From NCBI RefSeq assembly GCF_014898055.3, contig NW_023601212.1, positions 51,014,329-51,078,328 of the forward strand: DNA of 64,000 nucleotides, given 5' to 3'. Position numbers and translations under genes: made by a program. This DNA is from Talpa occidentalis. Taxonomy: Eukaryota > Chordata > Mammalia > Eulipotyphla > Talpidae. How positions within the stretch are numbered: the first letter of the stretch is position 1; each line of letters opens with the position of its first letter. The notes under the pieces were generated by a model, which saw only the letters and a list, made by a program, of their open reading frames with translations, searched no databases and had not been told where the DNA came from. Shown here one piece after another: positions 32,320-43,111 of this stretch.

Positions 32320-32732
32320 AGCACTGTTTACAATAGCTAAGCTTTGGAAACAACCCAAATGCCCAAAAATAGATGACTGGATCAAGAAGATGTGGTACAT
32401 ATACACCATGGAATATTACTCAGCATTCAAAAAAGATAAGCACATGCAATTTGCAGCAACATGGATGGCGCTGGAAGGGATCATGCTCAGCGAAATAAGC
32501 CAGAAAGAAAAAGAAAAATACCGGATGGTCTCACTCATAGCAGGAATCTAGAAAACTTAAATAAGGGACCAGGAAAATGAATAACTATAAGAAAGTGAAA
32601 ATCAGAATCAACAAAAAACTATGAAACAGAGACACTTTTGGGGGGGGGGGGCGGGAGGGGAGGGATTGGGATCAGAAAGGGGGGGTTGCAACTGTATGGG
32701 GAATATAAAAATAAAATTTATTATTAAAAAAT
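32320..32732 (+). mobile_element. Young L1 3' end, 5'-truncated
   Basis: About 410 bases, almost identical to the last part of the intact L1 at 46.7-47.1 kb: the ORF2p C-terminus ('[20 protein letters not shown]'), the 3'UTR with a G-rich tract, and AATAAA. The 15-bp TSD 'atattatgttgctgt' lies at 32305-32319 and 32733-32747. The close match to the intact copy shows recent activity of this lineage. Confidence 0.95.
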
Positions 32733-32759
32733 ATATTATGTTGCTGTGATGTCCTAATC

Positions 32760-32870
32760 ATTTTTGCAAGCATCACTTAATTTATTCCTCATTATCATAT
32801 TAGGTCATTACTGTTATGACCATTTTTCAAATAAGAAAATTGAAGTGAACTGGGGTAAAGTATAGTGAAG
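32760..32870 (-). repeat. Possible MIR relic
   Basis: 'ttcctcattatcatattagg' followed by 'accatttttcaaataagaaa' resembles the antisense MIR phrase 'cctcac...ccattttacagatgaggaaa'. Confidence 0.5.
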
Positions 32871-32922
32871 AATGTTACTCAGCTGGCAGAAAACAGGATT
32901 TATAAAAGATCTGTATGATTCA

Positions 32923-33173
32923 GGGCCTCCCTGGTGGCACAAGGAGTTAAGCCAGGCTCTGCAGCAGAAGAGTTTTATTCCCAGCCAGCCAGGGAGCTAT
33001 CTACATGGTGCAGCAGACCTCTCCAGACTCGCCCTCTGCACCCCTCAGCAGTATATTTCAGTCAATCTGTCTGTTCTGTTCTCTATTCTGTCTCTGGTGA
33101 ATCCTCTCACCCCCTGTACCTCTGGCTTGTACCCCAATTCTTGTATGCATAAATTAATAAATCTTTTTTTGAA
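32923..33173 (+). mobile_element. tRNA-headed SINE (type A), internal deletion in the head
   Basis: A plus-strand copy lacking about 20 bases after 'gttaagcc'. The TSD 'aaaagatctgtatgattca' (about 32904-32922) versus 'aaaagatccatatgattca' (about 33174-33192) is 17 of 19 identical. Confidence 0.93.
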
Positions 33174-33192
33174 AAAAGATCCATATGATTCA

Positions 33193-33938
33193 ACAATTCA
33201 GGTCTATAAGCTCTGTAATCCCTTGTTTACTTAGCAGTATAGACAGGTTATTTCTGGAGATAACACTAATTCTGGGTAAGACCCCTAATTTTCATTCTTC
33301 TTGGTAGTAAAGACAGTGGGAAAAATTCCTCTTGAGACTGCAGGACCTCCATTGGCTCTGTTGGAAATAATCTGCATCCCAGCCTAGGGAAAGCTGATCC
33401 CCCCACCTTCACTGTTCATCCTCATTAGGCTTAGAGAGGTGAAGGCATTTGCCTAAAGTAACAGTGCCAGAAGGTGACTTAGGTGTTCCTGGAGCCCCGG
33501 GCACCATCAGGACCCTTGCTTCTCATCACTACACTCTGTGTTCTCTGACAGCTTCAGATGGCTTTTCTTCTCAGGTGATAAAGTGAAGAAATGCAAGCTG
33601 GAGTTAAGGATTGGGGCAAATACTTCAGTGAGAAAGGTGCTGATCATTAGCGCCTCAGAACCTAAAAGGGCTTTGAGGTTACTGGCTTCCTGCAGGAGGG
33701 TGCTGAGTATGTAAAGTCATTCACATTCTTGTCTGACTTCTGGAAAAAAAACCCCACAAAACAACACAGTAAGCATTTTCAAGAGGATTGCCTGAGATTA
33801 AAGGTCACTCTGTGGCCAGGTATAGATATTTCTTTTCTGTGCAAAGGGTTGTACTAAGTCATTGTAAAGGTTCTTTTCATGCTCTAATGTTTGTAAGTCC
33901 AGGAATTTATAAGCTCTTCCTGGTGTTTAACCTTTGCT
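33193..33938. other. Unrecognised sequence with a possible MIR piece
   Basis: A stretch near 33425-33500 ('gcttagagaggtgaaggcat', 'cagtgccagaaggtgactta') may be antisense MIR. Nothing else is supported. Confidence 0.4.
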
Positions 33939-33951
33939 CCCCACCTCTTTA

Positions 33952-34219
33952 TTTATTTTTAAGATTTATTTATTTATACAAGAACTGGGGTACAGTCAGA
34001 GGCCAGGAGGGTGAGAGAACTCACTAGAGACAGAGCAGGGAGCAGAACAGGCAGACGGACTGAAGACACTGCTGAGGGGAGCAGCAGGCGAGGCAGGAGC
34101 GGACTGCCCCACCATGTGGGCATCTCCCTGGCCTGCCAGAATTGAACGCGCACTGCAAAGGCTGCGGATAGCTTCACAGCGCTGCACTCAACCTGCTGTG
34201 CCACCGGGGAGGCTCTGGC
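33952..34219 (-). mobile_element. tRNA-headed SINE (type A)
   Basis: A minus-strand copy with TSD 'ccccacctcttta' at 33939-33951 and 34220-34232. Confidence 0.93.
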
Positions 34220-34232
34220 CCCCACCTCTTTA

Positions 34233-34920
34233 GTACTATGATTAGTATGAATCCATTCAACTTAAATTTTATGTGACAGGTAAGGAAGCCAGGCTAAAGG
34301 ACTGAAGGAAGTTTATGAAGCAGGGTGCAGAGTGGCACAGGTTTTACGAGTTTAGTGGCATTAAAAGGAAATAATTCAGAATCTCAGAAACCAGTGGGTG
34401 AAGTGAAAAAGGTTGAGGCTCAGAAAAGACTTTCAAAAGGATTGCATGGAGAAATGGGTAAGTGCTGGTGGTGCCCTGGATGTGAGCTGGCTGTGTTAGG
34501 CTGCCAGTGTGAGCTGGAGGAGAGGAGTAGCCATCCCAGGGAACAGCAGTCTGGCTTAGCCTCACTCTCTCCTGTGTTGGTGCAGCTGCTGATACCATCA
34601 CCCAGACCTCTACTCCCCACTACACAAAGCATTCTTAGTCTTAGTTCAGGCAAATCAAAGAACTGGCACTGATTATTTGCTGAAATCTATCCTCTCCCTC
34701 TTTTGGAATGCATGATCTGATCTTCCCTAACCTGGGGGAAAATTATTTTAAGGTTCATTTTGGTGTCACATCAAGCAAATTCTAGGCATATGATCACTCA
34801 CCAGCTGGGGCTTCCTTCCCTTTTTATTAAGACAGATTCATAGGCAATTTTTAAAACAATGCTTTTTAGCATTTGTTCAATGTTTTAATTTTTAGCATCA
34901 TTACTTATTAAAAACAGTGA
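34233..34920. other. Unrecognised sequence
   Basis: It has slightly higher GC around 34400-34620. Overlapping open frames on both strands of up to 115 codons show no recognisable domain, so I do not call a gene. Confidence 0.4.
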
Positions 34921-34923
34921 GTA

Positions 34924-35095
34924 AGGATGGTGTTTCTAGGACTTTATTGAGTGCTTAACCTGTGCTACATACTGATATGTTATATCTAATCCTGTATTAT
35001 CGTTCCCTCCCATCAATTCATAGGTGAGATAATTCAGAGAGGTTAAGGAATTAGTCTAAGGTAAATCAGCAAGAGGTAGAATTTGAACCAAAGTA
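34924..35095 (-). repeat. MIR relic
   Basis: 'tttattgagtgcttaacctg', 'aggtgagataattcagagag' and 'gttaaggaattagtctaagg' to 'tagaatttgaacc' match the antisense MIR order: 'attgagcacctac', 'gaggcacagagagg', 'gttaagtaacttgcc' and 'ggattcgaaccc'. Confidence 0.78.
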
Positions 35096-35117
35096 TGTTT
35101 AACTCAAAAACTCAAAT

Positions 35118-35387
35118 CTGGTTCTCCCCAGTGGTGCAGTGGGTTGAGTACAGCACTATAAAGCTGTCTGCAGCCTCTGCATGGTGGGTTCGATTCCCAG
35201 CTGGCCAGGGAGATACCCACGTGGCGAGGCAGACCTCTCCTTTCTCTCCCACTGCTCCCCTCAGCAGTGTATTTCTGTCCGTCTGCCTGTTCTGCTCCCC
35301 AAACTGTCTCTGGTGAATTCTCTCACTCTACTGTGCCTCTGGCCTGTACCCCAGTTCTTGTATAAATAAATAAATATTAAAAAAACC
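35118..35387 (+). mobile_element. tRNA-headed SINE (type A)
   Basis: A plus-strand copy with an altered first block ('ggttctccccagtggtgcag'). A short TSD 'ctcaaat' lies at 35111-35117 and 35388-35394. Confidence 0.9.
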
Positions 35388-35394
35388 CTCAAAT

Positions 35395-36901
35395 ATTTTC
35401 TACCTCTATGCTTTCCTGACGAAAGACAGATTCCCACATTCTTTTTATTTCTCTCTATAGGAATTCTATTTCCAGGTGTTTTGTTTTTGTTTTATTTCTT
35501 AAACTTATTTCTAAAGTCCAAAGGCTAATGATTTGGACATGCAATTGGTCCCTTCTAGGTCACACAATGAATAAATGATCTGCATTTATTGTTGGTTGTA
35601 AACTCTACTATGATATTCATATTAAAATTTAAATAATTAGAAAAATTCCATCTGGCACATTTTTTTAACGTTAAGAGTTTTCCTTTCAAAAACTGATGAA
35701 TGTTTATTTGCTAAAACACAAGTGGTCTTATACACATTGGTGCTGTTAGGAAAAACACATGTTTATTTACTCAGTCATTAACAAAATTAAAAGGCAATGA
35801 TAGTAAGTTCTCTTACTGATTGGTATTATGTGCAAATTTAATGTATATTCACTAAACTTGTAGACATTCCCAGGCAAAAAAATCAAGCAACCCCCCCAAA
35901 AAAACCCCTTCATTTTAATATTGTGAAGCTTATCAAGAATAAGCTGATTTACTTTTTACAGCCAGTTTATTCAAAACACTGGAAGAGAAACCTATTGGAT
36001 TATTAGTTTGTTATGTCTCAGTATTGATTATATCATTTGTGTTGCATTCATATTAATTTGCCATGAGAATGTTATGCCAATATCCTCCTGTTGTTATAAC
36101 AATCAATGGGGGACATTTTAACATTGAGTTAATATGAATTTTAATAGATGGTGACAGGGATTTGTGCTTATCCTATCATTATGGAATTTGTACTGAATTG
36201 TTGAACTGATACTAGTTTAGCATCAGTTTCTCCTGCTGTGTCTATGTGGTGCAAAGATGTTAGTGGTCATGTTTAAACAGTTGTTCCTTAAACCTCCCCA
36301 CATGTCAGCTATTTCATCTGCAAGAACAGATTACATAGCACCTATTTTGTGCACCTAGCTAGCATTAGTATGAGTTTACTACTGTAATTTAGGGACTTTA
36401 TTTTAAGAGGAGATAAATCATTAGTAATGTTGCGTGTAGCAACTGAGATGAAAGCTAAACCCACCTGTGGTCAGAGATATTAAACCTGTTTAAATGTGAA
36501 CCAAATCTAGTTTACAATCCCTGAGGGAGGTTGGGGGAGGGCTTTGACAACATTTGAGGGGTGGAGAGCTGGGAACCGCACACCAGTGTCAGCCATTGGT
36601 TAAGCTCTTCATTTTCAAGTTTTTCCAAACTGATTCCAGGGCATGCTCATAACATCATTGTCTCCTCTAGGAGATTCACACTACCTTTTTGCATAGCAAA
36701 GATTTAGCAATGTTATGCAAAAAGGAAATCTGTTTTAATTTCACTCAGTTTTTCTCAAACTTATTTGATTTTAGAAACCTTTTAAAATATGGCAGCTCTA
36801 AACAGACTGCACAATTAGTCTACCTTGGAATATGTTTAGGTAGAGGCTGACTTAGAGAAATCTCAGCTACTTTCCCCTTTTGAAATATATGGATTTAAAA
36901 C
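35395..36901. other. Repeat-poor AT-rich sequence, 1.5 kb
   Basis: No repeat recognised. It contains a 12-bp inverted repeat at 36684-36725. The lack of repeats on both strands makes it a candidate for conserved noncoding DNA, but this cannot be shown from one sequence. Confidence 0.4.
36684..36725. repeat. 12-bp perfect inverted repeat with octamer-like arms
   Basis: Arm CCTTTTTGCATA (36684-36695) is the exact reverse complement of TATGCAAAAAGG (36714-36725), with an 18-base spacer. Each arm holds ATGCAAA, close to the POU/octamer motif ATGCAAAT. Confidence 0.7.
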
Positions 36902-36912
36902 AAGTTGTGCTG

Positions 36913-37180
36913 GGCCTCCCTGGTGGCGCAACGGGTTAAGAACTGCATTATGAAGCAATCTGCAGTCTCTGCAGTGAGTTTGATCCCCGGCTGGCCAGGG
37001 AGCAACCCACATGGTGCAGCAGACCTTTCCTGTCTCGCCCGCTGCTCCCCTCAGCAGTGTACTTCAGTCCATCTGCCTGTTCTGTTCCCCACTTTGTCTC
37101 TGGTAGATCCTCTCACCCCCACACCTCTGGCCTATACGCAGCTCTTGTATGCATAAATAAATGTTTAAAAAGAATAAAAG
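36913..37180 (+). mobile_element. tRNA-headed SINE (type A)
   Basis: A plus-strand copy with a well-kept head ('ggcctccctggtggcgcaac'). The 11-bp TSD is 'aagttgtgctg' at 36902-36912 and 37181-37191. Confidence 0.94.
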
Positions 37181-37591
37181 AAGTTGTGCTGACAAACAGC
37201 TTCCCAAATTTGCCTTCCCATACATGAAGTGTAGCAAAATTTAGCTACTGTAGAGTAGGGAGTGATTTCATAAAACTCAGGTAAGGAGAGTGTAAGCCAC
37301 CTATGTGACAGATATGTCTGTTTAATTCATTAAAAAAATATTGTTAAGGCTCTGTAACTGGTTACATTCCTATTCCAATTTCTAATGAATTATGAGGACA
37401 ACAAAGAGGAATTTGGGGGAAATTACTGTCAGGAAAAAGCACATGTTATGCCAAAATGAATTTGTATCCCGTATTTTAGACTTTGGTATTGCTAAATGTT
37501 GTTCAAATATATTTAGTGTTTTATGTTAGCAAAATTAGGGATGTTCTAGAAAAACTTGACTTTATACGTTATGTTTTAAGCTAATTATTTT

Positions 37592-38150
37592 TCCATAATA
37601 GCTGTCTCCTGCTGCATGACAAATTCACTCCAAATTTAGCAGCTCAAACTCAGATATTTATTATCTTCCATTTGGTGATGGTGGGGTCATGGGGGCTTGG
37701 TTTAGCTGGCCCTCTGGCTCAGGGTCTACCACCATGGTGTTGCTGGGGCTTAAGCCATCTTGCATGGGGAAGATCTCTCCAAGCTTGCTGGGGAGGCTGT
37801 GGCAGGATTTAGTTCTATTTGAGCTGTTGGTCCACAGGCCTCTGCGGCTCATGGCTGTTGGTAGGAGGTCTCCCTCAGTTCCTACCTGTGAATGACTTTC
37901 CACAGGGCAGCACGAGGGTGCACTGGCTTTCATCAGAGAGTGTGAGCGAATAAGAGAGGGTGAAAAGGATGGAAGCCAGAGTCGTCTTGTAGCTTCATCT
38001 TGGGAGTGTCATCTCATTGCTTTTGTCAAATTCTGTTTGGTAGAGGCAAGCCACTAGGCCCAGCCCACACACTTGGGAAGAGAATTAAACCAGGGTATGA
38101 GTACCAGGAAGTGGGGCCATCAGGAGTCATTTAAGAAGCTGCAACTTACG
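37592..38150 (-). mobile_element. Ancient interspersed repeat (LTR-like, family not assigned)
   Basis: 'caaatttagcagctcaaact' then 'agatatttattatctt', the later 'ctggctcagggtctaccacc' and 'aagccactaggcccagccca' match the order of a common mammalian repeat. The same family lies at 39343-39806 in the same orientation. Confidence 0.5.
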
Positions 38151-38172
38151 TGCATTAAGAATTGGTGGCCTG

Positions 38173-38439
38173 AGCCTCCCTGGTGGCGCAGGGGTTAAAG
38201 TCTCAGCCCTATCAAGCCGTCACCAACCACTGTGGCCTGAATTCAATCCCTAGCTAGGGAGCTATCCACATGGCACAGCAGACCTCTTCTGTCTCACCTG
38301 CTGTTCCCCTCAACAGTGTATTTCCGTGGATCTGCCTTTTCTGCTCCCCACTCTGTCTCTAGTGAATCCTCTCACACCCTGCACCTCTGGTTACACCTCA
38401 GTTTTTTGTCGCATAAATTAAAAAAAATCTTAAAAAAAA
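38173..38439 (+). mobile_element. tRNA-headed SINE (type A)
   Basis: A plus-strand copy with the 'ctatcaagccgtcaccaacc' head variant. The TSD is 'attggtggcctg' (38161-38172) versus 'attggtgacctg' (38440-38451). Confidence 0.93.
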
Positions 38440-38451
38440 ATTGGTGACCTG

Positions 38452-39340
38452 GGGGTGTAGTTCCACCAATTGGGTCTGGTACATTAGGAAATGTTGATAG
38501 TAGTGTGGAGACTGACTCTGGTTAAGCAGAACTGGGTAAAGGCCCCAGAGAAAGTAAAAGTGTCAGAAAAATGGAAATTTTAGGTCCTTCCCTGTGAGCA
38601 GGAGATGAACAAAAAATACTTGATAAGGAGGAGCAGGAGGGAGGGGGGTGATGACCCTGCATTTGGGCAGGGAGAGTCTCCAGTGAGCTTCCCATGTTTC
38701 TAGCTGCCAGTGTGCTAACCTTTAGTAAGCTACCTCCCTGAGCATGTACTCAACAGATAGAGGGCCCTTAGCAAGTGATATGTGGAATGGGAGACTTGAC
38801 ATGAACATTTTGGGGGTACTTGCTCAGATGCCTCCTCCTTGTTACCACAAGAGTGTTTCTGTTTCTTTATGAATTAAACTCTATAAAACTCACTCCTCAT
38901 GGTCCATGTCCTCAATTTTCATGGCACAAGACAAGAACTCACCAACAATGTGCAACATTCTGTTTCCAGGGCAACAGGTTCAAGCGTTGAAATTGAATAA
39001 AATATTGAGATGAGATGTAGAAAACTACTTACCTTACATCCTACTAAAAAGAACATGGTATTTATTTGGAAGGAATATGTAGATAGATACACCTTTATTT
39101 GTTGGAGGCAGGCTTCCAGAAGGCAAGGATTAGAACTTTGTGTCCAGGATGAGGCCACAGAGCAGAGTTCAGAGTTCATGGCTGTGGAAGTGACCGGCTC
39201 TAACTGGAGTCGATTACATGGAAATGTCCTGAGGAGGAGAGCTGCCACTGACAACTGGATTACACTTGTTTGCAATATGCAAAATTAAAAATAACCTTGG
39301 AACCTTTAGGTTTTTATTTGGAGCCTGCTGATTGAAACAC
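38452..39340. other. Unrecognised sequence
   Basis: No gene or repeat recognised. Overlapping open frames at 38919-39288 on both strands have no recognisable domain. Confidence 0.4.
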
Positions 39341-39342
39341 AC

Positions 39343-39806
39343 ACTTGCATTAGTTACTTATTGTTGAAAACGAATTACTCCCCCACCCCCAATTTAGCAG
39401 CTTGAAGCCACAAATGTTTTCAGCAGGCAGTGAGGTTTGACTCATTCCCAAGGGTTGCAGGCATCTGAAGGTGCCACTGGACAGGAGGGTTTGCTTCCCA
39501 GGTGGTGCCCTCCTGTGGCTGCCTGCAGTGTTCCTCACTAGCTAGAGCTCTCCATGGCAATGTTTGAATAACCTCATGACATATCATGGCTTCTCCAGAT
39601 GACTGATCCAAGACAGTGAAGCAAGGAGGAAGCTTACAGTGTCTCACGAATGAGTCTGGGAAGATATACACTGTCACTCTCACCCTATGCTATTCATTAA
39701 ATGTGAGCAATTAAGTACAGCCCCCGTTCAAGAGAGGGGAATTATACTTCACTTCTTAAAGAGGGATATCAAAGGATTTGTGGGCCTATTTTAGAACCTT
39801 CACAAC
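39343..39806 (-). mobile_element. Ancient interspersed repeat, same family as 37592-38150
   Basis: It begins 'ttagttacttattgttgaaa' with 'caatttagcagcttgaagcc'. It ends with 'aagagaggggaattatactt' and 'aaaggatttgtgggcctatt', phrases of the family's far end. Class not certain. Confidence 0.5.
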
Positions 39807-39837
39807 ACTCCAGATGCGTTCTTAGCAAAATAAACCA

Positions 39838-39906
39838 TCGAAAACAAAGCAAACCAAAGCAAACCAAAAAAACAAAATAAAACAAAACAAAACAAAACAA
39901 AAACCC
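39838..39906. repeat. (CAAAA)n-type simple repeat
   Basis: Repeated 'caaa', 'caaag' and 'caaaa' units over about 65 bases. Confidence 0.85.
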
Positions 39907-40934
39907 AACTCCCTAAATATAACTAGTCCCTTCTATGCATTATAAGAATACATTTAAGACAAATCTACTTCCCCTTTCATTGCCAAATAAGTTATTAAAA
40001 AATACTCTAAATAAATACATGCTTGAAAGCTTGAGAGACAGGATATTATATTTGGTTTTTGTTTGTTTGTTTGTTTTCCTCACCACTATCTCCTATAACT
40101 TTTTGAGCTTTTCTCCTTCCCTCCTCCCTCTTAGTCTTAGGAACCTCACTTGTTTATTAACATTGGCCAGTTTGTAATTATTTTGCTTTGTCAAGTGGTA
40201 TTATATTTGAAGGTCAGGTATCAAAACAGCAAACCTCAGCTTATCAACTCTCTGGGGAAACTAAGGTGAGCACACTAAGTTAGCACTCCTAATTCAGCAG
40301 TGTTTACAACAAACTCTAAGAACAAAATACATTAACTTGATTTATAATACCGTGTTTTAAAATTCCAGCTCCTTAAACTTTAATTCCAAAGCATCATTCT
40401 GTTATATTGTTTGGTCATAGAACATATAAAAACTGTTACAAATAAACAGAGGTAGCAAAAAAGCAAATACAAATCTCAAGCAGAGTTTATACTCATCTGT
40501 CATTCTAGAACTTTTCAGGACTGGAGCTTGGTTTTCTTGCCCTCTTTCTCAACTTCTGAAATGGAGCACAGATACAGAATGAAAAAGAACTGCTAAATGA
40601 CTTTAGTCTTTTAACCCTTCTTTCTGTTAGAGTCAATTTCTATAGGACTACTTCTAAATTCTTAGGTGACTTTGAATATGGAGCACCTTCCCAGTTAAGG
40701 GAGCTCAGATTGCACAAACAGCTCTTTTCTTTATCCAAGTATTTTAAGATATCTTTTTACCCCAAAGAGATTTGGAAATGTGGAGGGATAGCTTTGGTTG
40801 CCATGGTCCCATGAGTTGTTCTTGGTCTTTGGAGATAATGTACAGGATGGTGCCCACCACAGATAATTGTCCTGCTTCCAATAGCATGGCAAAAGTGCCT
40901 CAAGTCAGAGCATTCACCCCTCTTTCTCTCATCC
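39907..40934. other. Unrecognised sequence
   Basis: No feature supported. Confidence 0.4.
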
Positions 40935-41065
40935 TGCTTCTAGTATAAGCTGTAAACTCTGGAAGAGAAGAGATGTGGGGGCCACCTGTTTGTACCCCTA
41001 ACCTCTGTGTCAAGAAGATTCCCTAAACGTGGTGAATGCTGAGCAAACAATTGTTGGATGAAGTG
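40935..41065 (+). repeat. Possible L2 3' end
   Basis: 'agtataagctgtaaactctg' then 'ctgtttgtacccctaacctc', 'gtggtgaatgctgagcaaac' and 'aattgttggatga' parallel the L2 end ('gtaagctcc...ctgtttgttcacc...tgctcaataaatatttgttgaatga'). Confidence 0.55.
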
Positions 41066-41775
41066 TCATTGCAAAAGACAGTGACTGATGAGTGGACAAT
41101 AAGACAGTTTGAATGAAAATCTATTGAGGAAAGTTCAACTTCCTTAGGCCTTCAATAGAATTACTTGGTTTTCGGATCCTGGATCCAACTGCTTTTCAAA
41201 TAAATTCTCTCTTAGGTCATTGTGTATGTCAATGTTGAGTCTCTCATTTCTGGGATGCCTGTCTGCCACAGTTTACTGTGAAAAGAATCTGAGGGTGTGA
41301 ACAACTGTGGGCTAGTTGTGTGTTGCATATTTGTATTTAGGAGAAGTTAAAATATAATCTTCCTTTGGAAAATACTATAACACCAAATTTGTAAAGATAT
41401 TAATTTGAAAATTGGTTCCTGGAAAAATTAAAAGTTTTTGTAATAGTTTTTGAATACTGGAGTAACAATATGGAGAATGATATTCAAGGTTAAAAGTTGT
41501 TAAAAACAGATTGTGAGACTTTGGGTAGATATAATTCTTCCTTCCAGTAAGACTTTACAAAAAGTAAATTGTAAATTTGGGACTGTCTCCTAAAATACAC
41601 AAAAATTAATCATTTTCAGAAATATTGTTTAAATTTGATTTGATTTTACAGAAACCATATTAAAACACATTCTCCTCAATATTTCAAAGAAAAATTTTGT
41701 TTACTTTGCTTGCCCTTTCTCTTCTTTCTTCTTAATGTTTTCTTATGTGAAAATTGCTGTCTTGATAATCATTTT
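41066..41775. other. Unrecognised AT-rich flank of the intact L1
   Basis: Nothing supported. Confidence 0.4.
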
Positions 41776-41793
41776 AAAAGTCTCTCTGGGAGA

Positions 41794-42010
41794 GGTGAGC
41801 GGGGGAAGTTCGCCCACGCCAGACCCCCTCTGGCCTGCAGTCCAAGCCCAGAGGGGGAGCAGGAACCCACCGCCGGGGCAGACCAGGCGCACAGGGGAGT
41901 GTGTCCCCACATCGGCATTTTAGAACAGGGACCTTTCTCCAGTAAAGACTGCTTGAAACTGACAGATGACTCCTGGAGGAACCAGGGGGGAGCAGAGAAG
42001 CCCACCCAAG
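41794..42010 (+). promoter_or_regulatory. L1 5'UTR remnant
   Basis: 217 bases, much richer in G+C than the flanks, directly after the TSD and ending at the ORF1 start. In mammals the L1 5'UTR carries the internal RNA polymerase II promoter. Whether this short piece still holds promoter activity cannot be told from sequence. Confidence 0.7.
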
Positions 42011-43036
42011 ATGCCGGCCAGTCCCAACTACACAGTGTCCCAACGCATACGGCAAATTAGAAAACAGACAGTAGGGAGGAGAAGAACCACACGCAACCTA
42101 GCAACTCTCCAGAGAAAAAGCACACCACAAAAAGAAAACCAGCCCCCAGATGGCAACGACAGTAACTTGGAAGAACTTCTGAGCCTTCCAGAAAGAGAAT
42201 TTAAAATTGCCGTGATTAAAAAACTGACAGAAGTCATAAAGGAAAACAATGATAAGGGAAAAATAATCAACGATCAGAAGAATGAAATTGAGTCCCTAAA
42301 GAGGGAAGTAAAAGAAATGCAGGAGATCAAAGAATTAATGGAAGAACTAAAGAATTCTGGGAAAAGCAATGAAAGCAGAATTGATGAAATGGAAGAACGA
42401 ATAAGTACTCTTGAAGACACAGAAATAAAAAGAACCAAAACAGAAAAGGAAAGAGAAGTACGAAGGAAAAAGAATGAAGAAAGACTTCGGGAACTATCTG
42501 ACTCCATGAGGAAAGGAAATATAAGAGTTATAGGAATACCAGAAGGAGAGGAGAGAGAAGTAGGAACAGAGAAAATATTCAAAGAGATAATTGAAGAGAA
42601 CTTCCCAAATGTGAAGGAGGAGCTGAAAATTGATATACAAGAAGCAAGAAGAACACCAAACTTCCACGACGAAAGGAAAAATACAGCAAGACACATAATA
42701 GTAAAGCTCCCAAGAATCCAGGACAAGGAAAAAATAATGAAGCTGGCAAGAGGGAAGAAACAGATAACATTCAAAGGAAAGCCAATCAGGCTGACATCAG
42801 ACTTCTCCGAAGAAACACTACGGGCAAGGAGAGAGTGGAGGGACATAGTCAACAGACTCCAAGAAAACAGATGCCAACCAAGAATACTCTACCCCGCAAA
42901 GCTCTCCTTCCTCTTTGAAGAAAGAATATGGACTTTCCCAGACAAACAGAAACTCCGGAATTTCATTGCAACTAAACCCCCACTCCAAAAAATACTACAA
43001 GGAGTCCTAAAGCCAGAACCTCAGAGGGACGAATAA
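42011..43036 (+). CDS. ORF1: L1 ORF1p, RNA-binding trimeric chaperone
   Basis: 341 residues, close to the 338 of human ORF1p. It coats L1 RNA in the cytoplasmic ribonucleoprotein and acts as a nucleic-acid chaperone. The chosen start is the ATG giving MPASPNYTVS. The related copy at 22854 starts at the matching codon (MPANTSG), so the in-frame ATG 45 bases upstream (41966) is less likely. A charged coiled coil covers about residues 51-165, with 'EIESLKREVKEMQEIKELM' and 'RIDEMEERISTLED'. The RRM begins at 'KGNIRVIGIPEGEE' (about 168-181) and continues to 'ARHIIVKLPRI'. The C-terminal domain runs from 'ITFKGKPIRLTSDFS' (about 252) to 'LQKILQGVLK' (about 325-334). There are no stops or frameshifts, and it is followed 75 bases later by ORF2 in the same orientation. 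Confidence 0.96.
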   Translation: MPASPNYTVSQRIRQIRKQTVGRRRTTRNLATLQRKSTPQKENQPPDGNDSNLEELLSLPEREFKIAVIKKLTEVIKENNDKGKIINDQKNEIESLKREVKEMQEIKELMEELKNSGKSNESRIDEMEERISTLEDTEIKRTKTEKEREVRRKKNEERLRELSDSMRKGNIRVIGIPEGEEREVGTEKIFKEIIEENFPNVKEELKIDIQEARRTPNFHDERKNTARHIIVKLPRIQDKEKIMKLARGKKQITFKGKPIRLTSDFSEETLRARREWRDIVNRLQENRCQPRILYPAKLSFLFEERIWTFPDKQKLRNFIATKPPLQKILQGVLKPEPQRDE

Positions 43037-43111
43037 CAATGAAAGAAGGCCAAAAAAAAAAAAAAGTTATTAAAAGAATAAATAAATAAAATCAAAGGAA
43101 AGACAAACATA

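Noticed and set aside
34325..34672. Possible exon (overlapping open frames on both strands)
   Set aside because: Frames are open on three tracks with no domain and no convincing splice sites; composition is ordinary.
41966..42010. Upstream ATG as the ORF1 start
   Set aside because: The related older copy begins at the downstream ATG, and the 15 extra residues do not resemble ORF1p.
42274..42852. 192-codon open frame antisense to L1 ORF1
   Set aside because: It is a shadow of the A-rich ORF1 codons; no homology or start context.
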